Positions 45,590 to 57,759 of a stretch of 64,000 nucleotides of DNA are shown piece by piece. The DNA comes from Spizellomyces punctatus DAOM BR117 (taxonomy: Eukaryota > Chytridiomycota > Chytridiomycetes > Spizellomycetales > Spizellomycetaceae). The notes beneath the pieces were generated by a model. That model saw only the letters and a list, made by a program, of their open reading frames with translations. It had not been told where the DNA came from and did no database searches. Location: positions 653,071-717,070 of the forward strand of contig NW_015971549.1 of NCBI RefSeq assembly GCF_000182565.1. Reading direction: 5' to 3'. How positions within the stretch are numbered: the first letter of the stretch is position 1; every line of letters begins with the position of its first letter. Both the position numbers and the translations under genes were made by a program.

Positions 45590-48500
45590 ATGACAGAAGC
45601 TGTTTCACAAGAGGCACTGACGCTGGACGAAAGTTTGAAACATACAGCAGCACCTGTATTAAATGAAGCGCAAAACCAGAAAGCTAGGAAAGAGGGGAAC
45701 GAAGAGAGTAGGACGGGACATCCTGATGGCGTTGGACATAAAGTCCCCTTCCTGACGTCGGAGATCGCCCAACTGGGTGGTCGACCGGATGACCTTGTGC
45801 AAACGACTGAGACCACCAATGGTAAACCTGAGCCTCCAGCGCCTGCGATAGAAAATGAACCCAAGCCTGAGCCAATAGAACATATGGACCCGGTCGTCGC
45901 CATACAGGGTACCGACGAGGGCGACAGCATCCCATTACTCTCTACCACCGCACGTAGAGTATGGCGGCAACGGAAACTCGACTGGAGAACAACTGTTGTA
46001 ACGCGGTGGCCGTGGATAAGACCGTATTGGGAACGTGTAGAGTTTGGTCTCAGCCTTCTGCCGCCGGGCTGGCCGGAAAAGCTACCCATTTTGGCGATCG
46101 CATTTTTGTTTTCCCCTCGTCTTTTTGCTGTGCTGTGTGCGATAAGTGTGGCTACGCTACTGGGTTACATGTGGGGAGTTACCTCTGGAAAGGGTTCTGG
46201 GGGGCTTCCAAACACCTTATCATGGGACCATCGTATGGACCAGGATCGAGGACTTGAAGTAGGTTGTCAGACGCGATATTATGGGATTCACGAGTTGTCT
46301 GATCATGATTAGGCGCTTAAGGTTCCTGTTGATATGTCAGCATTCTCCGTTTCTCCAAGCGTCCACAATGCGTTAGAACAATTCTGTGGTCATATTGTGA
46401 GGGACTTCATCAATAACTGGTACAGCAACATCAATCATTCAGGCAGCACGGACTTTCCCGAAGCGGTCCATGCAAGCGTACGGCATGTCTTCATAAAGTT
46501 GGGGACATCTACTAATGAAATACGCCCGACCGCGCTAGCGTTACCAGTTTTCCAAACTATTATTCTTCATATGGTAAGAAACCGTTAAATCCGTACAGGG
46601 TCACCATTTCAACTCGCTGACACGCGTTTACATTAGCGAGAATATCGCGTCTTTGAGTCTTCTTCGCTGCAGCTTGATGAGTATCTGTCTCGAAACCCCA
46701 ATTCTGCCTTTAATCTTCACCGCACGAAAGACCAAATCTTTGAACATCTTCGAAGGTTGTCCATGCATCTGGCGGTCGAACTTCTCCCTCGTGGAGATAG
46801 ATGCAGTCCGATGGTTTTTGCATTTGTCCAGGAAATATTGGCAACGTCTGTTCTGCTGCCAATCGTTGAGATGTGCAGTGATAGCGATTGGATCAATCGG
46901 CAGTTGCTGACGTTCCTTAGAAAATCACAAGCGAGCGCCGTTGCCATGGCTAGCAAGCAAACCGGATCTACAGGATCGCCACAGCCAGGTTTGTGGGCTC
47001 CTTCAAGAAAAGATAGTAGTGGAGAACAGGTGTACGTCAAAGGTAGGCTGAAAATTCGATCTTGGTCGGAATGCGTTTTCTTTTGGCCATGCTCACTCGT
47101 AGGGCCTTGTATAGTTGTCGAAGCTCGAAGACTGCCCATTGCTGATATGTATGGATTATATTGTTCGCTCCTCTGCGGTACAAAGGTGCAGAGAAGCCGT
47201 AAAATAAACGCGGAATCAAATCCAATGTGGATGGAGGAGTTCCGATTGTAAGTGAGAACTAATTCAACCGGTAAACCCAGCATTAAAAGGATCTATCATT
47301 TAGCGATTGGGACAATGACGATGCTAATGGTGGTGTAGACGGAATAGTGGTGGATTTGCTGGAGTCGAGGTTAATCAAAGGTAAACCGTGGACTTGTTGT
47401 GCCGCGTTCAAGTTTCCTGAGATTCCGCAATTCGGTTCTACACAGATGAAATCATTGGCAGCGTGTACGTCCCAATGTCACAACTCCCCCCAAACAAGTT
47501 TCTGAAAGGATGGTTACCGATTGATACTGCGGATACCCGATTTGCCGGTGTAACCAATGCTGAGATCTTACTTGAAGCAATACGGATTGCACCTGCAGCT
47601 GGGCATGGGGCCGGCACAAACAGTGCACGTGGATCCTCCGCAGCACAAGGCAATGAAAATCCCAACTCAGGGCTCAGTAACGAAATTTCAGACCTGACAG
47701 CGGAAGATATCCTAGTTCGAAACGAAGGATTGGTGGAGTTCATGCAATACATGGATGATATAAAGTCGTCCGATTACATACAGCTCTACGTCATGATTGA
47801 CTCTTTCAATCGGTTCGCGAAGCTGGAGATGTCAAGTCAGTCGTCTTCGGGGCTGGCCAATGCGATAGAAGGACTCAGAACAGATGCATTATCCATATTT
47901 GACACTTTCTTTTCTCCGTCGGCGTCTCAAAGAGTGGATTTGGAATCTCCAGAACTGGTGGAAAGGGTTCGGCAGGCGGTGTTAGCTTCACCCGGCGCGG
48001 ATGTTTTCCGCCCTTTACAACAACGCATCGTCGAAGTTACCGAAAAGCGCTTCATGGAAGGATTTAAGCATAGCCAACTTTATCAGCGGTACCTCGTTGA
48101 AAATGGACTGACATTACGAGAGAGCCAGCAAAAGACTGGGTCCGCGTCGGGTAGTGGGAGTTCTGGCTCAGATTCTGAGTCAGTAGCATCTGCAAACAAC
48201 TCAATCCCTCCTGCACTTCCTCCGAGATTACCTGACGTCAGCTTGCCTGCCCCTGAGCTACCTCCCCGATCGGTAGCTGAAATTCCAGCAGTCCCACCAC
48301 GACCGACTGTGGTGACTGAAGGGACATCCGGCAAAATGTCCCCATCAACGGACGCAACACCAACATTACCGCCGCGTCCCCCTGCGCAGACCGATGATGT
48401 GAAATCCAACGTAAGTTCCGGACAGGATGCCATTCCAAAGTCCTCCTGGAAAGGTGCATCTGACATTGATAACGAATTGTTCACCGACGTCCTCCCGCTT

Positions 48501-50408
48501 AATGATGATACGTCCACGTTGGAGGAACCGGTGCCGGGTACCAGTGGAATGCAGTCGGCTGTAGAGGCGCAGGAAAGCGTTGCTGCAACGGCTGCTAGTG
48601 AGATCGAGGACGAGACAGACGCGATGACCGCTTCTATTCAGTCAGCAGCGCACGTACTTGAGAATCTGGGAAAGAATGGTAACCATGACATCGAAGAGGT
48701 GAAAGCAGCCATCAATACTCTGCGGGAGCAAGTTACTCTTATCGATTCAATAATGCGACGCTCTGCCGATGCTGAAAAGTTGTCCGACTTAGCTAGCACG
48801 AAACTACAGCTGCAGACGCAGGTAGAAGAATTGGCCGATCTGATAGCGCAAGAAGAGCAGCAGGCTAAGCAAGGGCACCTCGCGGTAGACCTGCGCAACG
48901 TGAGGATAAACATATTGGACATGACAGCTCCTGAAAAAGACAAGGACGAGAAGAACATCTTTGCATTTGCCTCTACACCTACGCATCCCAAATCTATCGT
49001 GTTCATTGTCCAAATTGAAAGGACTAACGGTAGTGGAGGGTGGATGATCTCAAAGTCCTATGCGGATATCATTGCTCTTAATGAGGCGCTCCGCACTGTG
49101 TTCCCCAAAGTTCGGAAGTCCAATTTCCCACAACGCACACGCGTGACTGGAACGAAAGCAAGAGAGGAGCTATCTCATGAGCTGGAGCGCTGGCTGAATA
49201 TAATTGCCAGCGACGCCACGTTATACGAATCTGCACAAGTACAGGATTTTATGAAGCCCGAGAATATCCAGACTCAAGAGTATAGTGCAAAGCCTGTCGT
49301 TGCTACTAAGGTGCTCGGAACCTTAAAGTCCGCAGGAAGTATCCTGCGAAAGGTTGCGGTTGCCACCCCTATGCGGGCCGCTACGTTTGTGGCAAGTGAA
49401 GTTAATGCCGCTGTAGCCGGGGTTGCGCATGGAATGAAAAAGAATGAGCCAACAAATTCAAAGACAATACGTAGGTCTAGCAGTTTTTGGTCAAACAAAC
49501 CTGCTGGCAGCGAAGAAGATCAGCCTGAAACTCTACTCGTACCTGCCAGGGCATCGTCACTGGATGATGCCGTATCGGATCACGATGAAGGGTCAGATAA
49601 GGGGCTAGGAACCAAACCAATGGTGAGGAACAAGTCAGTCGGCAGTCTAGCGTCCGTGACCTCGCATATATCTGCTGGAGGTTCCGCATCCGTGGATGCC
49701 AGTAATGCTACGGTACCGGTGGGCTCGAATGCCAGCGGTGATTACTCAATGTCCGCAACGTCCTATCGTCCTGAAACTCCTCCACGTTCTTCTTCGGCCC
49801 GATCAGCGTCTCCGGCCAAGTCGCTTGCCGGCTCAATAAAATCTGTCGAAGGACCCAGCGGTAGCGGCTCACCCGCCCGACATTCACGAGAGGATCCACC
49901 GCTGTCTGATGCAGAACTTGAGATCATGCTTGAATGCGTTTTTGGGATAATAGAAGAAGTGTTCCATCTGTCGGATCCGAACCAATGGCTACGGCAGAAA
50001 GGATTACACATGGTGAAAACTATTCTGAGACGCACATATGGCACCAGTATTTCCACCCTTATTCAGTCTCGACTCATCGAAGCTACCACAGAGACAAAAG
50101 TTGCGTCTTATGTTGACATGCTGGACGGTTCACTATGGCCGGAAGGAATCTGGTACTCTACAAAAGCGCAACAGGACGGTATTCCTCCTACCCCAAGGAG
50201 TGAGGAAGACATGGCTGAAACGAAAATGGAAGCCAAACATCTTTTCATCAACTCGGGGTTGGGTGGCGTAGAGACAGTTGCTCGCGTTGTGGGCAAGTAC
50301 AATACGGTGGCTGGAATGACCAGACTATTTAACATGCTTCAGCATCAAGATTTGAATAGGCATTTAGTGTGTATGATCATGGATCGTCTCGTGAAAAGTA
50401 TATTTTAG
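45590..50408 (+). CDS. Membrane-anchored PXA-C2-RGS-PX-NexinC protein (Mdm1/SNX13-14-like)
   Basis: Six exons: 45590-46258, 46313-46573, 46637-47042, 47103-47247, 47304-47380, 47446-50408; 1506 residues. An acidic disordered N-terminus leads to a hydrophobic hairpin at about 165-200 (LPILAIAFLFSPRLFAVLCA). The PXA domain (about 225-440) contains LEQFCGHIVRDFINNWYS. A C2-like domain (about 447-560) contains VVEARRLPIADMYGLYCSLL, NPMWMEEFRFDW and GSVYVPMSQL. An RGS-like domain lies at about 610-740 and a proline-rich segment at about 770-835. Then come a coiled coil, a PX domain at about 1005-1125 (FPKVRKSNFPQRTR) and a nexin C domain at about 1335-1505. This family tethers ER to vacuole/lysosome or lipid droplets. 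The C2 domain between PXA and RGS is the unusual part. Domain limits are approximate. Confidence 0.85.
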
Positions 50409-50596
50409 GGAGATAGAATAGGGTTATGTAAAAATGAAATTTATAATAGTAGTCGCATTCAGTAGTGCGGAATTTCGCCAAAATATCAGGCGAGAAAAGA
50501 ACGTCTGTAGTAGCACGCGTTTATTTCGTTGGCTTAGACTACACAAGAATCGTTCTCTATTCCGGTTGTCGCAGACTACACTAGAATCCATTGTTT

Positions 50597-53500
50597 CTAT
50601 TCCTCGGATTCGGCAAGAATCCTGGCAAAAGCGAAGGGTTCAAACTTCTTGCCAGTGCCGCCGTAGAATTTGTTCTGGAATTCCACCCTGAAAGTTACAG
50701 GTGAGACAATGTATATTCTTATGCGTGCTAACTACAGTGCACCTACCAGTGCAGACGCAAAGCATGCAGGAATGCCGAGAGGCCTTCCATGAGAAGCAAA
50801 ATGCCTATGGTCAACACAAACCACATACAAAATGCAATCACAAGGGCAAAAGGGAGAAAGGGCCCGGTCCTTGTTAGAGCGCTTCCCATCACCATGACCC
50901 ATAACACCTCGGACAGCTCTGAATTACAAACAGTGAGACCAAATAAATAAGCCCAAAGCCAGATTCGACGTACGCGCATGAGCTAGGGACAAAGCCCAGA
51001 GACGAAGATACGATGCCGTGTTGGAAATCGTGCCCAAACAAAATTCGATCGTGTGAATCATTTGATGGATCATGATTTCTCCGAAATCAAAATGCTGCGG
51101 GACATTGCAGAATGAGTATCTGAGGGTATGTGTCTAACGAAAGCTCTTCACATACCTCATGACCATCGTGTGACATCTCTACATGTCCACCATCGCCTTC
51201 CTCTGACGGCCTAGGGTCAGAAGATCCACTCGATGTCCTGTTCTCCGGTAAATTCTCATCCGACAAGTTCGCATATCCTAGTCCCCCGCGCTTCTGGTGC
51301 TCCTTGTTCAAAAAATAAGGCTTTGCGAATAGCATCCAGGGTACACAGACAAACGCCACGAGCAGCAGAAATACTTGCAGGCCGGCCTGAAAATTCGGAA
51401 AACATCGCATCACACATTCGTCGAAAGACGACTGAGGCCTGACGGATCTGGTTAAATTTACCCACCTGTCCCTTGAATAACTGATCCTTTTCAGCAACAC
51501 TCCCGGGGGACAAGAACATGTAAATCAGGGTATTCAGCAAACCCGGAGCGCGCGAAGGGTCAGGCCAGTAGGTTGCCCATTTGTAAATAATCAAAATCGC
51601 CAAATAGCCGAAAATGCTTAGGAAAAAGATGACTTGCGGTAAAAACTCGGTGTAGATGCTCATTTTCTTTTTGAAGTACGTGTAATTGCACACGTTCAAA
51701 CAGATACCGAAGGTCATCTATTGAATGATAAGAATACTTTTAGATCCCTATTTCATGAAAATACTGCATTTGGTTTCTCCCATGTTCTGTACTCACATGC
51801 ATGACTCCAAACACGATAGCCTGTTTCATTTTATACGAGTTGGAGAATAACAAAGCATTGTCCGAACCATGCCAAGCCTGGACAACCAAGTTGGTCAAGT
51901 ACATGGCTTGGTTGGATAAAGAAATCCAACGCCCTTACCGGGTCGACTCCGAAAACATAGGTCCATTTCTTTTCACCATACCATTTTCCACCACGTTCAT
52001 GAAACTCCCATCCGCTTCCGAAAAGGTTCATGGCCCTCGAAAAGATATCATTATAGATAAGACCCGTATAAATGGAGAAAGCCCCCATGAGAAGAATGAT
52101 ATATCGGCCCCCAAAGAACATCTGCCAGATCTGGTACATCCAAAAGCTTTAAAATATGTTTTTCGCAAGGTACTAGCATCTCAAGACTTACCTCATCCTT
52201 AATCTTGGCCAGCTTTTTCTCCTGTATGACCATCCAGGCGGCCATGGCGGTCATAAAGATACCGTGTCCGAAGTCCCCAAACATCACGGCAAAGAGGAAC
52301 GGGAAGGTAATCACGGTGAAGAGACCTGGATTAACCTCTCGGTAGGTAGCGACACCGTATGCATCTACAATATCTTGGAACCCCGCGGTAAACTTATTTG
52401 TGCGATGGTAAGTCGGCGGTGTCAATCGCGTTCGCAACTCATTTAGAATTGGAGGAATTGTCGACCCTGTCCGCTCCTGAAATCATAGCACAGCTTTCCG
52501 TTATTCCTCAATTACAGAGTCATTCAAAATTGATTACTATATACCGTAACACCACGCAAAGAGTATTGAAGAGCATTGATGGATAGAGTGGGGCACCAGC
52601 CCTCTGCAATGAGAGCCTTTCGGTTGACGTCGTAATTAAACATATTCATTGTATGGTAGATCGCCTTTTCTTTCTTAACAATCGTAGACCACGATTCCAT
52701 GTTTTCAGCGACTTTGGCAAGTTCAATACGTCGCGCATTACGGGTGTTATCAAGAACCTGCGTTTGCCATGTCTTCTGTAAACCGTGACCAGAAAAGTTT
52801 CTGCAAATTTGACACCTACATGCTTCAGATCTTCCAGTCTGTTGAGGACCTCCTGCGCGTCCTCACGCCTCTTTTCTGGCCGCTCATCGACTGGGTACAC
52901 AGTAGCACCCATGCTCTCGCATATCTTGCGTATTTTGGCTAGAAGTTGCTTCCCATGGGCAAAAATTATGAAGACATTCTTTTGAACCACTTCGTCTGTC
53001 GCAGGATCGATAATGGGCTCATCAATCTCTGCATAATTCATGTAAAGGTTGCCACGAAGTGCTCGGAAAAGAATACGCTCGAAAGTTCCCATGCGTGAGC
53101 GAGGAATAACTCCAGCTACAAAACTGTCAGCGACATGAGCAATTTAATGCATGATCATCGTTCCACATCTGAAATAGGGACCTACCCGAGATTGGCCGTT
53201 CGCAAAGCGCTTTCTCCACGTTCTGCAGCCTCGCTGTCATCTGGTTGCTCAAGTGTACCTGCTGGCGCCAATAGGTGGGTATCTTCCCGGTGAGGCGCTC
53301 CCAGAATGTCCTCAGTTCGAGAAGTCGCCTTATCATAGGCGCCACTTTCAATATAAGCGGGACAAAAAGGTATTGTAGCGCTATGTTAACAGCCTACCTC
53401 ATCAAAAAATATCGCGGTTTCGCGCAATACGTGTCGCAACTCGGTGAGCTCGAGGTATCTCTTGTTTAAAGTTTCCAATGAGGTAATCATTTGCTGAATA

Positions 53501-54025
53501 CGCGCTTCATAGTCGTTCAGCCGCTCTTCAAGCTCATCAATCTCCTGCTGCGTTCTCGAGCGAGCATAATACATGCTGCTATCTAACGGACGAACAGGAA
53601 TTTCCGCCTTGTGAATTTGGCTTTCAAGAAAGCCTATGGATATCAAGGTACGTTCCAAGCGCGATTAGCAAGTCATTGAATCGCCGTCCACGTTTTAAGA
53701 TAACATACGCAGTTTCCTTTCCATTTCGTCCAAGCGGCGAATTTCATTCACGAATGCGCGTTGAAAAGCGTTCACATTCGGGTTCAGCTGCAAAGCTCTC
53801 GGTTAAAAGCAATGCATGGCAAAAATAGAAGCTCCTTAACTCACATCTCGAAATTCAACTTGCCCAAGCTCACCAAGCTCCGCAACAGTCGGCTGAGCAA
53901 TCTCCAACGGTATGTAGAGCTTAAAAACAGAGGAGGGGTCAGATGGCAGCTGCTAAGGCATCCAAGCAGAAAATATCTACCTGAATGAGGGACATCTCCT
54001 CTGAGCGGAAGAGGTTGCCCGCCAT
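50597..54025 (-). CDS. VPH1: V-type H+-ATPase V0 subunit a (Vph1/Stv1)
   Basis: Fifteen exons: 54025-53981, 53919-53845, 53787-53709, 53633-53398, 53328-53186, 53123-52820, 52757-52545, 52476-52192, 52121-51939, 51877-51797, 51717-51466, 51386-51156, 51094-50974, 50918-50747, 50687-50597; 836 residues (yeast Vph1 is 840). The start [20 protein letters not shown] is canonical. The soluble N-terminal half has the coiled coil ([20 protein letters not shown]) and [20 protein letters not shown]. The membrane half holds [35 protein letters not shown] and [20 protein letters not shown] with the proton-channel Arg at about 740. The subunit forms the proton half-channels and links stator to V0 in vacuole or Golgi/endosome membranes. 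One copy is seen, so Vph1 versus Stv1 identity cannot be told. Confidence 0.96.
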
Positions 54026-54355
54026 TTTTTAATGACCTGCTACTTGTGAAGTCAATAGGATGACAGGGACGCGCCTAGTGCGATTCTTCAAACGAGCCCA
54101 TCAGCTATGTATATACCTTCTTCAGGTACTTATAATGCACTAAGGTAGCAGACTATGTGTGTGTGGCGAAATTCGCAAGGAGGGAATGAAGCTATCCGCA
54201 AACTCAGATGAGGTTCGTGGCGACGATTGCTTACCGCACCCTATATTCAGATGGTGAAAGGACGGTTCGAATCCGGATCGAAGCGGCTCTCGGTCGCCTC
54301 GCGTCCTGCCTCGCGTGCTTCGTGAGCAGCGCGTACCAACTCACCTCCTGCAGCG
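54026..54355. promoter_or_regulatory. Divergent promoter region between V-ATPase a and the moonraker-like gene
   Basis: The start codons diverge over 330 bp. No motif was recognised. Confidence 0.45.
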
Positions 54356-56647
54356 ATGCCTTCTACAGAACCAAAGAGACCAGTGGTTGGATACTTCCAA
54401 GACAATTCGGGCTTATCTGAAGCTAACGAGAAACAGGCGCCCCGAACGTATGCACATCAAGATCGCAATTTCCATTCTCATCCGGACCAGCCATCAATCC
54501 GCCAGAAAAATGGTTGGAATTTCCAGAAACTAGAGCGCCGACTTCAACGAGCGCAAAAGGTCGCTAGACAGGAATTGCGCTTCCTGGATGTTACCAACAA
54601 AACAAAAGGCACTGTATCATCCTTTCCCCGCAGCTCAGAAGAGGTTTGTGAACTCGTCAAAGAGCAGCTGAGTGAAAGGGGCCTCCTTCGCTCTTCAAGA
54701 AGAAATCCCCACGCTCACCCTGCAAGGAATTTTGCTGCTGAAAGCACTGGCACCGATGTTTCCCAGGACGATCGGATTGGGAAAGAAGTACAGCTACCAA
54801 TTTTGGAAGATCTAGCATCTATGTATTTTGATATTCCTGAGAACCGAGTTCAACAATGCCAACAGGTTGAGGAAGCTCAACAGACACACGAGACTATGGA
54901 GCAAAATTCAACTGCCGATCTATTCTGTAAGAAGACCATGGAGAAGGAAAGTGCTGGCAATCGGATGCGATCGCACGTCGTTAGAGAAGGAGAAAATAAG
55001 GGAGTTAAGTTTGCGCCGCGGGAAGCGAAGCACTTCGTTCCGCCAAAGTACCCGGAAAATGTCAAAAAAGGAAAACCAGTGAGTTCAGCACCAATTTCAG
55101 AGTGTAGATCACATGGTCGGCTAGAAAACCCCACGGTAATAATGAAAAGGTGAACAGGCAGGTACGCGTAGTACCGTCCGGAGCTAGTGAAAGAAAGGCA
55201 TCCCGGCCCGCCCGCATCGGTATGTTCTACAGCAGTATGGTAGTTTGTTATCCAACGAGGGAGGTCAAACATTTACCAAATCGTGATAGTAACACAGCCT
55301 TCCCCCATCGCAGCGGACACGGATATTAAAATGCAAAGTGGCATTGGGATAGTGTCACATCACCAATCAAAGGCATCAAAAAATAGTGGCCCACAGCGTC
55401 AGAAGTCGAAGGACTTTATCGTTGAACCTCCAGTCAGGACGATAGGCAAATCTAAAACAGGGCTAAAAGTGCATGATCGTCGTGTGGATGCTGCCAATGC
55501 CTGGCAAATGAAAGAAAGTGATCAGCGTCTTCAGCGAGCGTATGAAAAAATGTTGCGGGAAGCGGCAATTGAAGAGGAAGTTAACAACAAGCGACGAAAA
55601 AGGGGAAGACACCAAAGTCGCCCAGCGAAGGTAACAGTAAATATCCAAACCTTCGACAAGCGCGCGTTGGCAAATACTCACCTTGTTTGGCTGTCACTCA
55701 AAGCGCAATGAAGGGTTACCCATTTCGGTGAACTTGAGAACGGAGTTGCAGCGATTTCTGGACTCACGGGCGGGCATGTTAGATACACGAAAAAGTCTTA
55801 TGTCGGGCCAATCAAGTCCACCACCCCACTCTAATCCGAAGTCAGATGCTAGTCCGGATGCTCTTGAACCACCTGAGGGCAAAGTGCAACTGCAGACTCA
55901 CGGGGAAACCGCTCGACTTGAACAGCAGGTCGAGGTTATAGTGGCCCAAAAGATTGAGCCTTTACTTGCCAAAGCGTTAGAAGATCTGGAGCATGCTATG
56001 GGACGAATCTCGTCGGTACCTGTCACAAGTAAAAGTGATGTACAAGAGCGGGCGATCAATCACGGATCGGCAACAATAGAGACAAAGATCATACGTAGTC
56101 AATCACCCGTAGCGACGGGGGTTGTCGAAGATGACGAAAGCCGGGGCTTAGTATACCTGCTAAGTAAACTAAGAGAGTTGGAAGTTGAAGGGGAACGACT
56201 TTTGCACGTCAAAAAGCATGATACCGCGGAGGCGCACGAATCAGCACAAGTTGAAGACGATGTCGCGCCTCAACAACCAGCTGAACTAGCGGCGGTCAGA
56301 CCGCGTCTTGCTTTATCCATACCCCCTGACGCACTCAATGGAATTGAGGATGGGAGAATGCGATATATTCGACATCAGCGCGCCGCCATCGGCGCCTTGG
56401 TTGTGTTACCTTCTGGCGACGAAGATTTCACAACGATAGCAGATTATATTGACCCATGGAATACTGTGCAAAGGTGCGTTGGCGACGTCCGCAGTATCCC
56501 ACAAGCTCTAATTGTCATGTATAACTATCTAGCATTGCGGATGAGCTTCTTGATGAGATTCTGCAAGGAAATGCAAGTGAGATTGTACGTGTTGCTGATG
56601 ATTTTGTGGAACGTCTTTTTGATGAAGAGTTCGAACCAGAAATATAA
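54356..56647 (+). CDS. Coiled-coil protein, possibly moonraker (KIAA0753/OFIP)-like
   Basis: Five exons: 54356-55078, 55162-55219, 55290-55630, 55704-56473, 56533-56647; 668 residues, all joins in phase. The N-terminal part has a basic coiled coil (KLERRLQRAQKVARQELRFL). The middle is basic and disordered and carries a conserved-looking helix RRVDAANAWQMKESDQRLQR, continuing AYEKMLREAAIEEEV. The C-terminal third includes helices LEQQVEVIVAQKIEPLLAKA and LSKLRELEVEGERLL. It ends with SIADELLDEILQ...ADDFVERLFDEEFEPEI, two acidic leucine-rich helices. Moonraker proteins of centriolar satellites have a similar DELLDE-type end and partner FOP-family proteins. The assignment rests on this resemblance and on the presence of FOP in the window, so it is tentative. 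Confidence 0.6.
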
Positions 56648-56885
56648 GAATTATAATCTACGTTTAAGACCTTTCACATGTGCTATCTTTTATTCGAAGG
56701 TTAAGGTGTTCCAGAAACATCGAATTGAAATGTAAAAACTAGCATCTGATTCTAACATGTTCTATTCGTTAACTGTTCTAGAATCTCTAGAAATCTAGTG
56801 GAGATTTGTGTGACGTCATGTCTTTTAATAAGTGCTCTTTTCAACGCGCGGACCATCGGGTACCCATTTGCCCTCCGACCTCACA

Positions 56886-57442
56886 ATGGTATGAGCATTC
56901 ATTTCACCACAGCCCTTTTGACAGCAGTAGTATCTCTTACGTATTGACTAACTGATATTACTGGACAAATACTTTTGCTTCAGCACCTTCCCCATACCGC
57001 CATCGTTCAAGTTGTCAAAGATTATTACGCTGGAGTTGACAGTAGGGATGCCGATCGCCTCGCCTCTCTATATCATCCTTCGCGGTGCTCCCTTCAATTT
57101 AATGCCGACCCAGCGCTTGTTGGACTAGAAGCAATTCGATCCTTTTCGGCTAATTTCTTCAACGCCGTCCTCAAAATTCAACATGAGAAAGTCGAAGTTT
57201 GGTCACAGCCATTGTTAGGAGGCGTGCTACCTACCCGAGAAGAGATGGATGATCAGGACACAATAACAGTGGCGTCCACAGCTCTGCCAACATTCACCGT
57301 GACTGGCAATGACGGAAAACAAGCAGTTGTGACGGTCCCGGCCTGTTCAATCTTCACCATCCATGCGCAGACAAAAAAGATCGTACGTGTCCACAATATG
57401 TTCGACTTGAACAAGATTTATACCGCGATGAAACCTGTCTAG
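56886..57442 (+). CDS. NTF2/SnoaL-like fold protein
   Basis: Exons 56886-56888 and 56984-57442, 153 residues. The only ATG in frame that gives the full domain is a start codon directly followed by a 95-nt GTATGA...CTTCAG intron, so exon 1 contributes just Met. The protein has the NTF2-like order: helix IVQVVKDYYAGVDSRDADRL, SLYHP, GLEAIRSFSANFF, then strands KVEVWSQPLL, TFTVTG, ACSIFTIHAQ and KIVRVHNMFDL. This cone-shaped fold covers transport factors, ketosteroid-isomerase-like enzymes and many orphans, and no catalytic set is evident. Function unknown. It lies downstream of, and parallel to, the coiled-coil gene. Confidence 0.7.
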
Positions 57443-57759
57443 GTATTGGTATTTGTTTCGCAAAGATGTTGATAACCGGTTACGCCGTGCTGTAACCCAC
57501 GAGCTGGGCTCTAGAGGTGCGAATAAAATTAATGATTAGGGAAGTTGCCCTACTATTATATTTCTATCATTTCTGTACGGTAGTCGTTGAAGTCGAGATT
57601 GATTAGATATTGGCTGCTTGGATGATCACACATGTTTGAGTTTTATATATGAACAAAAAGCTGTGATAGGATATGCTCACTGAACTCGGATACGTCTATC
57701 ATGCCTATATATCTAGGCTGCCACGCGCCCCCCATAGCATAACATAAATAAAAGCTGCT
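57443..57759. other. Convergent intergenic region, nothing recognised
   Basis: AT-rich 3' flanks of the NTF2-like gene and Arb1. Confidence 0.5.

Noticed and set aside
53127-53351. Frame reading [17 protein letters not shown] as part of the V-ATPase a subunit
   Set aside because: It does not fit the family. Moving the acceptor to GATAAG at 53329 gives the other frame, which reads [12 protein letters not shown] and joins in phase to [11 protein letters not shown].
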